The notes beneath the pieces are model-generated. The model saw only the letters and a program-made list of their open reading frames with translations, was not told the origin of the DNA and did not search any database. From positions 1 through 45,050 of the forward strand of contig JAZLFH010000029.1 in NCBI GenBank assembly GCA_045615705.1: 45,050 nt of DNA, in the 5' to 3' direction. The DNA comes from JAZLFH01 sp045615705. Lineage in GTDB: Bacteria; Bacillota; Clostridia; UMGS1883. The stretch's first letter is position 1. Every line of letters begins with the position of its first letter. The position numbers and the translations under genes are program-made. Shown here one piece after another: positions 8,300 to 16,721 of this stretch.

Positions 8300-8321
8300 G
8301 TTGTTCACTCCTTTTTGAAAT

Positions 8322-8350
8322 ATTATATATATACAGAAGTATATTGTCAA
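8322..8350 (-). promoter_or_regulatory. consensus promoter of alaS-hit
   Basis: On the minus strand a perfect TTGACA (8350-8345), 17-base spacer and perfect TATAAT (8327-8322), placing the transcript start about 15 bases before the alaS ATG. Confidence 0.85.
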
Positions 8351-8378
8351 GAATTTGAAAAATAATAATAAAAAAATG

Positions 8379-8407
8379 TTGACAAACAAATTTTTGCTTG
8401 GTATAAT
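8379..8407 (+). promoter_or_regulatory. consensus promoter of the tRNA pair
   Basis: Perfect TTGACA (8379-8384), 17-base spacer, perfect TATAAT (8402-8407), ten bases before the first tRNA. It diverges from the alaS promoter, 28 bp away. Confidence 0.9.
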
Positions 8408-8416
8408 GGCATCATT

Positions 8417-8490
8417 GCGGGTGTAGTTCATTGGTAGAACACCAGCCTTCCAAGCTGGATAGGTGGGTTCGATTCCCATCACCCGCTCCA
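8417..8490 (+). tRNA. tRNA-Gly (anticodon TCC)
   Basis: The 74-nt gene folds into a full cloverleaf. GCGGGTG pairs with CACCCGC in the acceptor stem, the anticodon arm is CCAGC-CTTCCAA-GCTGG with anticodon TCC, and the T arm is GTGGG-TTCGATT-CCCAT. The discriminator is T and CCA is encoded. It reads GGA and, by wobble, GGG. Confidence 0.97.
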
Positions 8491-8498
8491 TTTTTTAT

Positions 8499-8575
8499 GT
8501 GCCTGTAGCTCAGCAGGATAGAGCAACTGCCTTCTAAGCAGTAGGTCCGGGGTTCGAGTCCCTGTAGGCACGCCA
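8499..8575 (+). tRNA. tRNA-Arg (anticodon TCT)
   Basis: The 77-nt gene has acceptor GTGCCTG pairing with TAGGCAC, a D arm containing GCTCAGCAGGATAGAGC, anticodon arm ACTGC-CTTCTAA-GCAGT with anticodon TCT (reads AGA/AGG), and T arm CGGGG-TTCGAGT-CCCTG. Encoded CCA. It is eight bases after tRNA-Gly and is the likely attachment site for the scar that follows. Confidence 0.97.
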
Positions 8576-8576
8576 G

Positions 8577-8612
8577 AAAGCAGAGAATACGAGTGTGTTC
8601 TCTGCTTTTTTC
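8577..8612 (+). terminator. terminator of the tRNA operon
   Basis: AAAGCAGAGAA and TTCTCTGCTTT form an 11-bp stem followed by a T run. A 33-nt version including the loop recurs at 14764-14796 with one mismatch. Confidence 0.8.
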
Positions 8613-8753
8613 TTAAAGAAAGGGACTCGAACCCTGAGAGGGCTGCGAGCGTAAAAAACGATTGATAATCGTTTTTAGCGAAGCAGTTGCGAAGTCGGGT
8701 ACTGCACACTGAAAGTGTGCGGTCGACAAGCAAGAAAGATGCGGAGCATCTGT

Positions 8754-8771
8754 GTCCCTGTAGGCACGCCA
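8754..8771 (+). repeat. duplicated 3' end of tRNA-Arg (att-like direct repeat)
   Basis: GTCCCTGTAGGCACGCCA is an exact 18-nt copy of the tRNA-Arg 3' end at 8558-8575, 196 bases further on. Between the copies lie the tRNA terminator, an inverted copy of the T-arm sequence at 8621-8635 (AGGGACTCGAACCCT, 14 of 15), and three small perfect hairpins (near 8655-8680, 8706-8720 and 8738-8752). Direct repeats of a tRNA 3' end are what tyrosine-integrase elements leave behind. No integrase remains, so I infer a scar or a very small satellite. Confidence 0.6.
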
Positions 8772-8803
8772 AAAATCCTCGTTCGTTAGAATGAGGATTT
8801 TTA
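8771..8803. terminator. hairpin with T run after the att-like repeat
   Basis: AAAAATCCTC (8771-8780) pairs with GAGGATTTTT (8793-8802). It works as a terminator in both directions. Confidence 0.55.
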
Positions 8804-8952
8804 CTTATTCACTATTCCTTCTTCACTTTTACTTAAAGAGTCTTTAATCGCCTAAAACGAGGATTTTTGGAAGTAAAAAGTAATAGTGAATATGGAAGAA
8901 GTAGTGTGAAAAACCGCAAAAGAAAAACTTAACAGTTAAAATGATTATATAT

Positions 8953-8988
8953 AGCAGTAACCGATAATATATCGGTTACTGCTTTTTT
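8953..8988. terminator. strong intrinsic terminator-like hairpin
   Basis: AGCAGTAACCGAT and ATCGGTTACTGCT form a perfect 13-bp stem with a five-base loop followed by TTTTTT. No gene ends near it. The 8803-9114 stretch around it has no credible gene. Confidence 0.65.
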
Positions 8989-9114
8989 GTCGAAAAGATA
9001 AAAGCATAAAAAATTTTATATGCAAAATGCTGAAAATAAAGAAAAAGTATTGTGCTTATAGGAAATGTATGGTAAAGTGAATATGCGAAACGATTTTAAT
9101 ATGATTTATGAATG

Positions 9115-9300
9115 AAGTTATCTCTTTTTTTGTTTAAGGGTATAATGTCTTTTTATGATGCTTCATCAGTCGAATTTGATAAAAACGCAGATTCTGCCTG
9201 ATGGAATATCTAAAAAGATAACTTATTCTGTTAAAATTGTTTCGCAGCAATCGGAGTTTGCGTTTTTTGTGCGTCTGCTTCGGCTGACGCACTTTTTTAA
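9115..9300 (+). ncRNA. possible structured RNA of unknown class
   Basis: AAGTTATC (9115-9122) pairs with GATAACTT (9217-9224), enclosing CATCAG (9164-9169) with CTGATG (9198-9203) and a GCAG-ATT-CTGC tip. Two short hairpins follow. The last, GTGCGTC/GACGCAC at 9269-9292, is followed by TTTTTT (9293-9298) and looks like an intrinsic terminator. Nested pairing with a terminator suits a small RNA, but I found no clear promoter and recognise no family. It could also be a leader that ends before the next gene. Confidence 0.25.
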
Positions 9301-9400
9301 ATTATAATGTGTTGTTTACAGAAAGATAAATAAAAAATGTAATACAAGAAAAATGATTTAATTTTAGAAAATTTATATGCTATAAAACAGGAGGGATAAA

Positions 9401-12400
9401 ATGAAAAAACGATTTTTGGGAATGTTGCTTACAATTTCTATGACGATAGGTTTCTTTACTAATTTATCTGTTCAAAGTGTATCAGCAACAACAAAAACAG
9501 AAAACGAAAATGTTATATCTGCACAAGATTTAACAAATATTGAGAAAAAAAGAGCAGAATTTGAAACTGAACGAGAAAAATTATTATCGGAACATAATAA
9601 AAAAATAAGCTATAAAGAAGAAAATCGTTTAAATAAATTATCATTATTCGGTAATGCAAATACAGTTTCAAGCAATCAATACAGTGAAGTTGTTTACATA
9701 TCTAATGTGGAGGAATTGCTTTCTATTGCAGGACATGACGGTGGATATTATGAACTGACCTCAGACATTAACCTTGCCGGTATGGAATGGGAGCCCCTTG
9801 TACTTTACAATGCAACCTTTAACGGAAAAGGTCATACCATATCTAATATGAGAATAACAAAAGAAAATAACAGCGGTTTACTCGGATTTATTGACGGATA
9901 TGATAGTTATGTCACAAATCTTAATATGACAAACGCAATAATTGATGTATATATTCAGAATAATAGCTATGCGGCAATATTGGGATATTCCTCATGTGAG
10001 AATTGTACTGTACAAGGAAATATACATTTATCAGGTGAAGGTGGTATTGGAGAAGGAGTATATCATGGAATTGATTGTACTTTTAGTGGTGACATAATTT
10101 GTGATTCAGAACAAGGCAATGCGAGTGCTATGGCAAATTGCACCGATTGTTCTTATGAGGGTGATATAATTTGTAATTCTGAAATGGGCAGTGCAGTTGC
10201 CATATATGAAGGCAAAGATTGTGATTTCAATGGAAATATAAATGTTTCTTCTGAGTACGAAACAACAAGTTATGCCATGTATAGATGCAATGGATGTAAT
10301 TTTTATGGAAATACAATTGCCTATTCCTCTTGTGGTATGAACAGTTGTGATGACTGCGTTTTGGTTGGCAATGTAAAAAGTAACATAGATAAGTTGGGAG
10401 ATGCATATGGCATTGATTCTTCTTGCGAAAATTGTATTTTGTATGGAAATATAGACGGTTGTTTTACTTATGGTATTAAAGATGGTTGCAAAGATTGTAT
10501 TCTATATGGTAATGTTACAGGTGCTGAGGAAGCAACAGGAATTGGTAGTTCTTTCAATTGTGTACTTTACGGTAATATTGTTGCGAGGTCATATGGAGCA
10601 TGGGCAACCGGCATAAATAATAGCGGAGAATGTATGATCTGTGGTGATGTTATTACTGATAATTATGCATATGGCATATCCAATAGTAGTAATAGCGTTA
10701 TTTATGGTGATATTATTTCTACGGATTATCATAATACAGATGCAACCGGGATAAACAGATGTACTAAATGTGTAATATACGGAAATGTAGAAAGTGGTTA
10801 TTCTTCAGGCATAATTCGTAGTACAGATTGTTATATAAGTGGAACGGTAAGCTCGCAATTGGCTGCGGGAATTACACTTACTGTAAACAAGGATCAACCA
10901 TATATGGGAAAGTATGTTTGTGAATATTGTGATTCACATATGATATCGAACAAAAAGATTGAGCCCTGTACATTAGCACATTGCTATAGTTATAAAACAT
11001 GTGTCGGTGTTGATGAAAATGGAGATGAATATGAATATACAGTTCCTGAACCGAACTATTATTATGAAGAAGATAGTTTATATTATATGGACAACTATTC
11101 AACATATTCCGGAGACTTTGATACTCCTTCGGAAGAACCGCCTAAGTTCTCATATACAATGCAAGTGTTAGATAGTACAAGTCAAAAGCCTATTGAAGGT
11201 GCAGATGTTACAATAGATGGTAAAAAGTATAAAACCGATGCAAACGGAGTTATCATTGTTACCGACGGAAAGAGGTCAAGTGTTGTCAGGATAGAATACG
11301 GCGGTGAAATACTGAAAACCTATACGAACTATGCTCCGTTAGTTAATCAGCTTAATAAAGTTTATATAAATCCGATATATATTGACCCGGAAGATATTAT
11401 TATCGGAACAAATGCAACCGAAACGGTACAAGGTCCAAGAGTTAATGTTATGGGGAATTCATTCCCTCTTTTTGAAATGCCGAATGCATGGGATTTTGGC
11501 GTGGTAAATGCAGTCAAAATTGCATACGACCCGGAAGAAAAATCATATAAAGTATTATTTGGCGGAGAACAAGACCTTCAGGCTATAAGAGACGGAGAAT
11601 TTACTGACGAATTTAAGGATTTATATAACGAATTATTTGAAATTTTCAAAGGTAACAAAAGCAGTCAAGATTATAATTCAATTAATAATACAGGGGTTAA
11701 AACAAGTTTTAGAGGATTCTTTGAGTTAAAACTTGACGAAAATAATGGGATGTACTTGGTAAACGGCGGTGTCATTACCGGTCTGTCTTATGGAGTAGAA
11801 GGAGGCTTTATTCCTTTTGCTCAAATACCCATACTTTATGTTTCTTATGGGTTGAAAGGTGAATTGGGCTCAAAACTTACAGTACATTTGGCAAATTCCA
11901 AATTGATTGACCCTGAATTTGTATGCCAAGGAGATATAAGTCTTGATATCACACCTTCTGTCGGAGTCGGATTGGGTTTGCGAAGAATGTTGTCGGCAGA
12001 AATTGGAATTGAAGGTACCGTCGGATGTAATTTACATTTTCCTTTTCAATCAATGCCAAATGATTTTTCAGCAAAACTGACAGGTGATGCGTATTTCCTT
12101 GTAAATGTTGCAATGATGGAATATAAATGGTCAAACAGATTCTTAGATGTACCTTTGTATCCGCAAACAAAATCAGGTGGTGCAAAACGGTTAAGTGTAA
12201 AAAATGAAAATGATTTTACACCTGTCAGTCGAGATTATCTTAAAAAGAATGCATTACTGAAAAGTAATTTCGGTACATTTAAGAATAATCTATATCCGTA
12301 CAGCAAAGTCAAAACCGCAAAACTGTCTGACGGACGTATTGTGATGGTGTGGCTTGATGATGATGCACAAAGAAATGATATGGACAGAACAGCACTTTAT

Positions 12401-14731
12401 TATTCTGTTCTTTCAAATAATGAGTGGAGTAAACCCGAACAAATACATAATGATGGCACAGCCGATTTTGAATTTGCATTGTCTGCAAACGGTAATAATG
12501 TTGCAATTTTGTGGCAAAACTTAAATGGTAATATGAAAGATAATGCAACAATAAGCGATATTACTTTAAATACTGAGCTTTCATATTCCGTATTTGACGG
12601 TAATTCATGGAACTCTCCTGTTGCGGTAACATCAAACAACAACATTTATGAATATGACCCAAAGCTATTTTATAAAAATGGTAGAGGATATGTGGCATGG
12701 ACAGAAAACAGCGAAAATTCCGCTTTGGTAAGTAATGCAGTAACAGAAACAATAAAAAGTGTTACTATAGAAGGGACAAGTGTGTCATCTTCTCATGTTG
12801 AAGCTAAAAATATTTCTTTGATATATGAATCAGAAATAGGAAGTCATGGCGATATTGCATATATTGTCGATAAAGACGGAGATGCTGAAACAAAAGATGG
12901 AGAACTTTATATAAACGGGAATAGGGTTTATTCGGGCGAATCTGTATTGAATGGTCTGTATTATGATGACGGTTTTTACTTTAATGACGGCAATACGTTG
13001 TGTAATATTATGGGTGGTGCCATAGACTTTTTATTTGACGGTGATTCAAACAGTAAAACGAAACTTTTGACAAGTTCTTCGGGTGATATTAAGGCGGCAA
13101 TTTATGAAGTTCAAGACGGATTAAACTCAAATCTTTACGCATCATATTATGATGAAAATTGGAGCAATCCCATGAAAATAACGAATTTTAGTGAAAAAAT
13201 TCGTTCATGGGATGTGCAAATGAATGATAACGGTACAATAGATGTATTTGCAGTTTTGGCAAATGTACATATTGGCAATGATGATATTACACAAGATGTA
13301 AGGCTTGTTAATACAAAAGCCGTACCGAATGAACAGGTTGAAGTTTTATATGCAAATGCTTTTTTGCAAAGAGGAAAAACCGTTGATTTTGAAATCGGAG
13401 TGAAAAACCAAACACAATCAAATGACCTTAATGTAACGATAATCGGTGATAAAGCAGGTGAGATTTATTCTGAATTAAAAACCGTAGAAGATGGGGTTAT
13501 TGTAGCTAAAGTTCCTATTAGCGATGATTTTGAAAAACAAAATATAACGGTGACTGTATCGACTGAAAACGGAGTAGAGGACAGCATAACACAGATTATG
13601 GGTTATGCAGATTTATATGTAACATTGTCGCGCGACGGTAGAACGGCAACTGTTCGTAATATCGGTTGCGATTCGGCAGAAAATGTTATTTTAATGGTAA
13701 AAGATAATGACGGTAATATACTAAACGAAAAGACTGTAAACATTCTTTTGCCGAATGACAGTTTCAGTATATCATCTGATTTGCCGGATGAATACTATGG
13801 ATATGTTGTGGCAAATGCAGCAACAGACTCAGAAGAAAAAGACGAATACAATAACAGCAGTCATGTTGTATATTCAAATGAAAATGTTAGAATCAGCATT
13901 GAAAAGTCACAGATTATATTAAACATAGGAGATACTTATTTGCCGAATGTTACGGTATCCTCTTCGGATAATGCTTTGTACGCGTTTTCAAATAATGAAG
14001 ATGTTGCAACTATTGACGAAGATGGTGTGATAACGGCTATATCGGAGGGAACTGCAAGAATAACATATATAGCTGCTGAAACTGAAATTCCAAAACAGTT
14101 GATGGTTACTGTAACATCTCAAAATGTGGAAATAACATATTTTGATGTTTATGAAGCAGATTCATATGCTAATGTATTTCTTGGTTCTGTGAATTTACCG
14201 ACCTTAGCCACTACATATCTCGCTTCATACAACGGCAACAAATTGATAGGATTAGAAAAACTCACATTTGAAAGCGATTTTGCAAATGTAACAATTCCAA
14301 TTTCAAAGGCAACTAAAATAAAGGTGTTTGTGTGGGATGCTGAAAAAATGCGTCCTTTAACCAAGTGTCTTGAATACATAATCAAAGATGAAAAAATCAT
14401 AAATGACGAAAAAATCATAAATGATGTAGCTCCGAAGATTGTAAACGACTGCATCATGCTTCCGATAAGATTTTTTTCTGAAGCATTCGGTGTAATGGTT
14501 GGTTGGGATGGAGAAGAACAACTCGTTACCGTTTCGAATGATGACTTGCAAATTCAAATCACAATCGGCAAGAATATTGCTTTTGTAAACGGTGAGGAAG
14601 TTGATCTTGATTCACCTGCATTTGTCGAAAACGACATACCATATCTGTCACTTGGATTTGTAGCAGAAAACTTAGGCAAAAAGGTTGAGTGGATTGAAGA
14701 AACACAGCAGGTTGTCATTACAAAAAAATAG
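9401..14731 (+). CDS. large secreted multidomain surface protein with Cys-containing beta-helix repeats
   Basis: The 1776-residue protein starts with a signal peptide (MKKRFLGMLLTISMTIGFF, cleavage near residue 29). Next come a charged, probably coiled-coil stretch (residues 40-85) and a GLUG-like region (YELTSDINLAGMEW, FNGKGHTISNMRI, about 115-150). From about 196 to 485 run some 13 repeats of the form C-x2-C-x3-G-[DN]-[IV] (such as CENCTVQGNI and CKDCILYGNV), suggesting a right-handed beta-helix. A peptidase-regulatory-like domain follows (about 584-640, KPIEGADVTIDGKKY), then an undefined central part (650-1300), a CARDB-like region (1310-1480), a Big_2 Ig-like domain (1495-1573) and a C-terminal copper amine oxidase N-terminal-type stalk domain (1676-1776, LPIRFFSEAFGV). 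GGAGGG precedes the ATG. There is no LPXTG or membrane anchor. Role probably adhesion or surface binding; no enzyme motif seen. Confidence 0.85.
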   Translation: MKKRFLGMLLTISMTIGFFTNLSVQSVSATTKTENENVISAQDLTNIEKKRAEFETEREKLLSEHNKKISYKEENRLNKLSLFGNANTVSSNQYSEVVYISNVEELLSIAGHDGGYYELTSDINLAGMEWEPLVLYNATFNGKGHTISNMRITKENNSGLLGFIDGYDSYVTNLNMTNAIIDVYIQNNSYAAILGYSSCENCTVQGNIHLSGEGGIGEGVYHGIDCTFSGDIICDSEQGNASAMANCTDCSYEGDIICNSEMGSAVAIYEGKDCDFNGNINVSSEYETTSYAMYRCNGCNFYGNTIAYSSCGMNSCDDCVLVGNVKSNIDKLGDAYGIDSSCENCILYGNIDGCFTYGIKDGCKDCILYGNVTGAEEATGIGSSFNCVLYGNIVARSYGAWATGINNSGECMICGDVITDNYAYGISNSSNSVIYGDIISTDYHNTDATGINRCTKCVIYGNVESGYSSGIIRSTDCYISGTVSSQLAAGITLTVNKDQPYMGKYVCEYCDSHMISNKKIEPCTLAHCYSYKTCVGVDENGDEYEYTVPEPNYYYEEDSLYYMDNYSTYSGDFDTPSEEPPKFSYTMQVLDSTSQKPIEGADVTIDGKKYKTDANGVIIVTDGKRSSVVRIEYGGEILKTYTNYAPLVNQLNKVYINPIYIDPEDIIIGTNATETVQGPRVNVMGNSFPLFEMPNAWDFGVVNAVKIAYDPEEKSYKVLFGGEQDLQAIRDGEFTDEFKDLYNELFEIFKGNKSSQDYNSINNTGVKTSFRGFFELKLDENNGMYLVNGGVITGLSYGVEGGFIPFAQIPILYVSYGLKGELGSKLTVHLANSKLIDPEFVCQGDISLDITPSVGVGLGLRRMLSAEIGIEGTVGCNLHFPFQSMPNDFSAKLTGDAYFLVNVAMMEYKWSNRFLDVPLYPQTKSGGAKRLSVKNENDFTPVSRDYLKKNALLKSNFGTFKNNLYPYSKVKTAKLSDGRIVMVWLDDDAQRNDMDRTALYYSVLSNNEWSKPEQIHNDGTADFEFALSANGNNVAILWQNLNGNMKDNATISDITLNTELSYSVFDGNSWNSPVAVTSNNNIYEYDPKLFYKNGRGYVAWTENSENSALVSNAVTETIKSVTIEGTSVSSSHVEAKNISLIYESEIGSHGDIAYIVDKDGDAETKDGELYINGNRVYSGESVLNGLYYDDGFYFNDGNTLCNIMGGAIDFLFDGDSNSKTKLLTSSSGDIKAAIYEVQDGLNSNLYASYYDENWSNPMKITNFSEKIRSWDVQMNDNGTIDVFAVLANVHIGNDDITQDVRLVNTKAVPNEQVEVLYANAFLQRGKTVDFEIGVKNQTQSNDLNVTIIGDKAGEIYSELKTVEDGVIVAKVPISDDFEKQNITVTVSTENGVEDSITQIMGYADLYVTLSRDGRTATVRNIGCDSAENVILMVKDNDGNILNEKTVNILLPNDSFSISSDLPDEYYGYVVANAATDSEEKDEYNNSSHVVYSNENVRISIEKSQIILNIGDTYLPNVTVSSSDNALYAFSNNEDVATIDEDGVITAISEGTARITYIAAETEIPKQLMVTVTSQNVEITYFDVYEADSYANVFLGSVNLPTLATTYLASYNGNKLIGLEKLTFESDFANVTIPISKATKIKVFVWDAEKMRPLTKCLEYIIKDEKIINDEKIINDVAPKIVNDCIMLPIRFFSEAFGVMVGWDGEEQLVTVSNDDLQIQITIGKNIAFVNGEEVDLDSPAFVENDIPYLSLGFVAENLGKKVEWIEETQQVVITKK
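14387..14422 (+). repeat. tandem 18-bp repeat in the linker before the stalk domain
   Basis: Two copies of GATGAAAAAATCATAAAT differing at one base encode DEKIIN twice at residues 1663-1674, just before the C-terminal domain. It looks like a recent in-frame slippage duplication. Confidence 0.85.
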
Positions 14732-14763
14732 TTTAATATACATATTATCCACGATTTGCATTT

Positions 14764-14796
14764 AGCAGAGAATACGAGTGTATTCTCTGCTTTTTT
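14764..14796 (+). terminator. terminator of the large surface-protein gene
   Basis: AGCAGAGAA and TTCTCTGCT stem with TTTTTT. It matches the tRNA-operon terminator at 8579-8611 at 32 of 33 bases, including the loop. Confidence 0.85.
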
Positions 14797-14892
14797 AAAA
14801 AAAGAATTTAAGCACCTTGATTTTCATTTTGTAATATCTTATACTATATAAAACTTTGTAATCTATTTAATTTTAGTGTTGGGTATGGTTAA

Positions 14893-15047
14893 ATGTGGAT
14901 TGTTTTAGTAACAATATCGGTTCTTTCGTATGCATTTGCCGAGATTTTTCAAAAAAAAGAATCAAATTTAAAGGAAAAAATTCAGAACTGAAACTGCTCG
15001 TTTACTTTGGACTTGTAAACGGAGCCGGTTGCTTTTGCTGTCGTTGA
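14893..15047 (+). pseudogene. decayed fragment of an EamA/DMT-type transporter
   Basis: An ATG at 14893 opens a 32-codon frame with a hydrophobic start (MWIVLVTISVLSYAFAEIFQ) that stops at 14989-14991. A +1 shift just before the stop continues with ELKLLVYFGLVNGAGCF, then ends at 15045-15047. Both parts together read like the first two segments of a drug/metabolite transporter with a frameshift and a large deletion. There is no good ribosome binding site. The rest of 14797-15080 contains nothing I can assign. Confidence 0.5.
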
Positions 15048-15080
15048 TGAAGCATTTTAAGTTTAGATAAGGTGAAAATT

Positions 15081-16547
15081 TTGAGGTTTTTAAGAAAAAA
15101 TGAATTTGTAAAAACAAAAGAATTGGCGACCGAGTGCTTTGGCAATACCGATGATTTAGAAGAGTATTACAGTAAAGATGTTTTTGACAATCGTATTGCG
15201 GTTATCGAAGAAAACGGAAAAATAATTTCAATGGTGCATCTTAAAAGAATGATTGCAGATTTTAAAGATGTGTCGGTTTCTCTTTGGTACATATTGTATG
15301 TTGCGACCAAAAAGCAATATCAAAAAAAGGGATATATGAAAAAAACGCTTGGCTTTGTCCTTGATACATTAAAAAAGGAAGGCGAAAGTTTTACTTTTTT
15401 AGTACCTGTAAATGAAGATGTATATAAAAATTCGGGATTTACTTTTAAATGGAGATTTAATAACGATGAAGCAGATTTACTTTATGCAGATGATGGCTTG
15501 GAGTATGCTTTCGGATGTTCTTTGAATGAAGAATTTAAAGAACCGCCGCTTAAAATCAAAAAAGCAAGTTCGCTGAGAGATTTAAAATACCAAGATTTTG
15601 ATGACCTGTCTTGTGTGGAAAACTTTGAATATTTTTATATCAGGCATAACAAAAGTTATGATTCTCTGCCGCTTGACTTCTATATTTGGAATAAAACAAT
15701 AGAAACAAAGTACAGCATAGTAGACAACAGATGCCTTATGATGCGGGACAAAAGCGGAAAAACTATATCGGGTTGCATACCTTTTTGCAAAGAAGAGGAA
15801 CTTGTATATTATTTTAAACTTCAAGAAAGGTATTTTAATGATGTTTTACAAGTTCCTTTTTCAGCATACCTCGCTGACAGAGAAGGCGTTGAATTCCTAA
15901 AAAAGCACGGAGCACTTGACAACTATGTTATCAAAGAAGATGAAGAAATTTTTGACTACATTTACAGCGGAGAAGATTTAAGAACACTTAAAGGCAAAAA
16001 GTTTTCTGACAAGAGAAACAGAATTAATAAATTTTTAAGAGATTACAACGGAAGATGGAGTTATTCTTCGCTAAATTCAGAAAATTCCGAGGAAATACTG
16101 TCTTTTTTAGAAAAGTGGTACAGTGAAAAAAAGATTGTCGGAAAAGGCGTAAACTTGGGAGAAACTTATGATGCCGCCAAAACTTTAAAAATAGAGCAAG
16201 ACGGATTAAAAAGAATTTTGAAAAATAAAAAATTGCTTTCAAAAGTTAAATTGGGAGGAATTTATGTAGATGGTGTGCTGAGTGCATTTTCGCTGGGAGG
16301 TTATAACCCAAAGGAGAAAATGGCAGTAATAGAAATTGAAAAAGCTTTTTCAAAAATGGAAGGATTATATCAACTTATAAACAGAGAATTTTTGATACAT
16401 GAGTTTAATGATGCACAAATTGTAAACAGAGAAGATGATGACGGGCTGCCGGGACTCAGAAAATCTAAAATGTCATATAACCCTATTGAGTTTGAAAAAA
16501 GGTTTACGCTCATACAAAAAGATTACAACGAAGAAAACGTTAATTAA
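15081..16547 (+). CDS. GNAT acetyltransferase fused to a DUF2156 domain
   Basis: The protein has two parts. Residues 1 to about 150 look like a GNAT N-acetyltransferase (IAVIEENGKIISMVHLKR, then YVATKKQYQKKGYMKKTL for acetyl-CoA binding, then VNEDVYKNSGFTFKW). The rest, from about residue 165, resembles DUF2156, a tandem GNAT-like fold also found in lysylphosphatidylglycerol synthases (RNRINKFLRDYNG, VDGVLSAFSLGGY, VNREDDDGLPGLRKSKMSY). It has no membrane segments, so it is probably cytosolic and not a lipid flippase-synthase. I favour the TTG at 15081 because AAGGTG lies six bases upstream; a GTG at 15072 adds three residues but has no usable binding site. Substrate unknown. It stands alone with a weak AT-rich hairpin after it. 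Confidence 0.75.
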   Translation: MRFLRKNEFVKTKELATECFGNTDDLEEYYSKDVFDNRIAVIEENGKIISMVHLKRMIADFKDVSVSLWYILYVATKKQYQKKGYMKKTLGFVLDTLKKEGESFTFLVPVNEDVYKNSGFTFKWRFNNDEADLLYADDGLEYAFGCSLNEEFKEPPLKIKKASSLRDLKYQDFDDLSCVENFEYFYIRHNKSYDSLPLDFYIWNKTIETKYSIVDNRCLMMRDKSGKTISGCIPFCKEEELVYYFKLQERYFNDVLQVPFSAYLADREGVEFLKKHGALDNYVIKEDEEIFDYIYSGEDLRTLKGKKFSDKRNRINKFLRDYNGRWSYSSLNSENSEEILSFLEKWYSEKKIVGKGVNLGETYDAAKTLKIEQDGLKRILKNKKLLSKVKLGGIYVDGVLSAFSLGGYNPKEKMAVIEIEKAFSKMEGLYQLINREFLIHEFNDAQIVNREDDDGLPGLRKSKMSYNPIEFEKRFTLIQKDYNEENVN

Positions 16548-16654
16548 TAATTGTTTCAAGCAGAAAAAACATGTTGCGTTCAAACAGCTTTTATCATAAT
16601 TTTAATTTGATAAGACTATAATCTTTTTTTATTAAACAGATAAAAAAATTAATG

Positions 16655-16683
16655 TTGCAAATTAAAATCTCGTATGATAAAAT
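16655..16683 (+). promoter_or_regulatory. promoter of the GH39-like/esterase pair
   Basis: TTGCAA (16655-16660), 17-base spacer, TAAAAT (16678-16683), 38 bases before the GTG start. Confidence 0.55.
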
Positions 16684-16721
16684 ATAACCACTTTAGGCAC
16701 TAATAAAGGAGAGAAAAATAA

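Noticed and set aside
8300..8350. Possible T-box leader for alaS
   Set aside because: The consensus promoter places the start only about 15 bases before the ATG, leaving no room for a T-box.
8479..8772. 97-residue minus-strand frame containing VPTGTRTPDLLLRRQ
   Set aside because: This peptide is the antisense translation of the tRNA-Arg gene, a well-known false protein in databases; no ribosome binding site.
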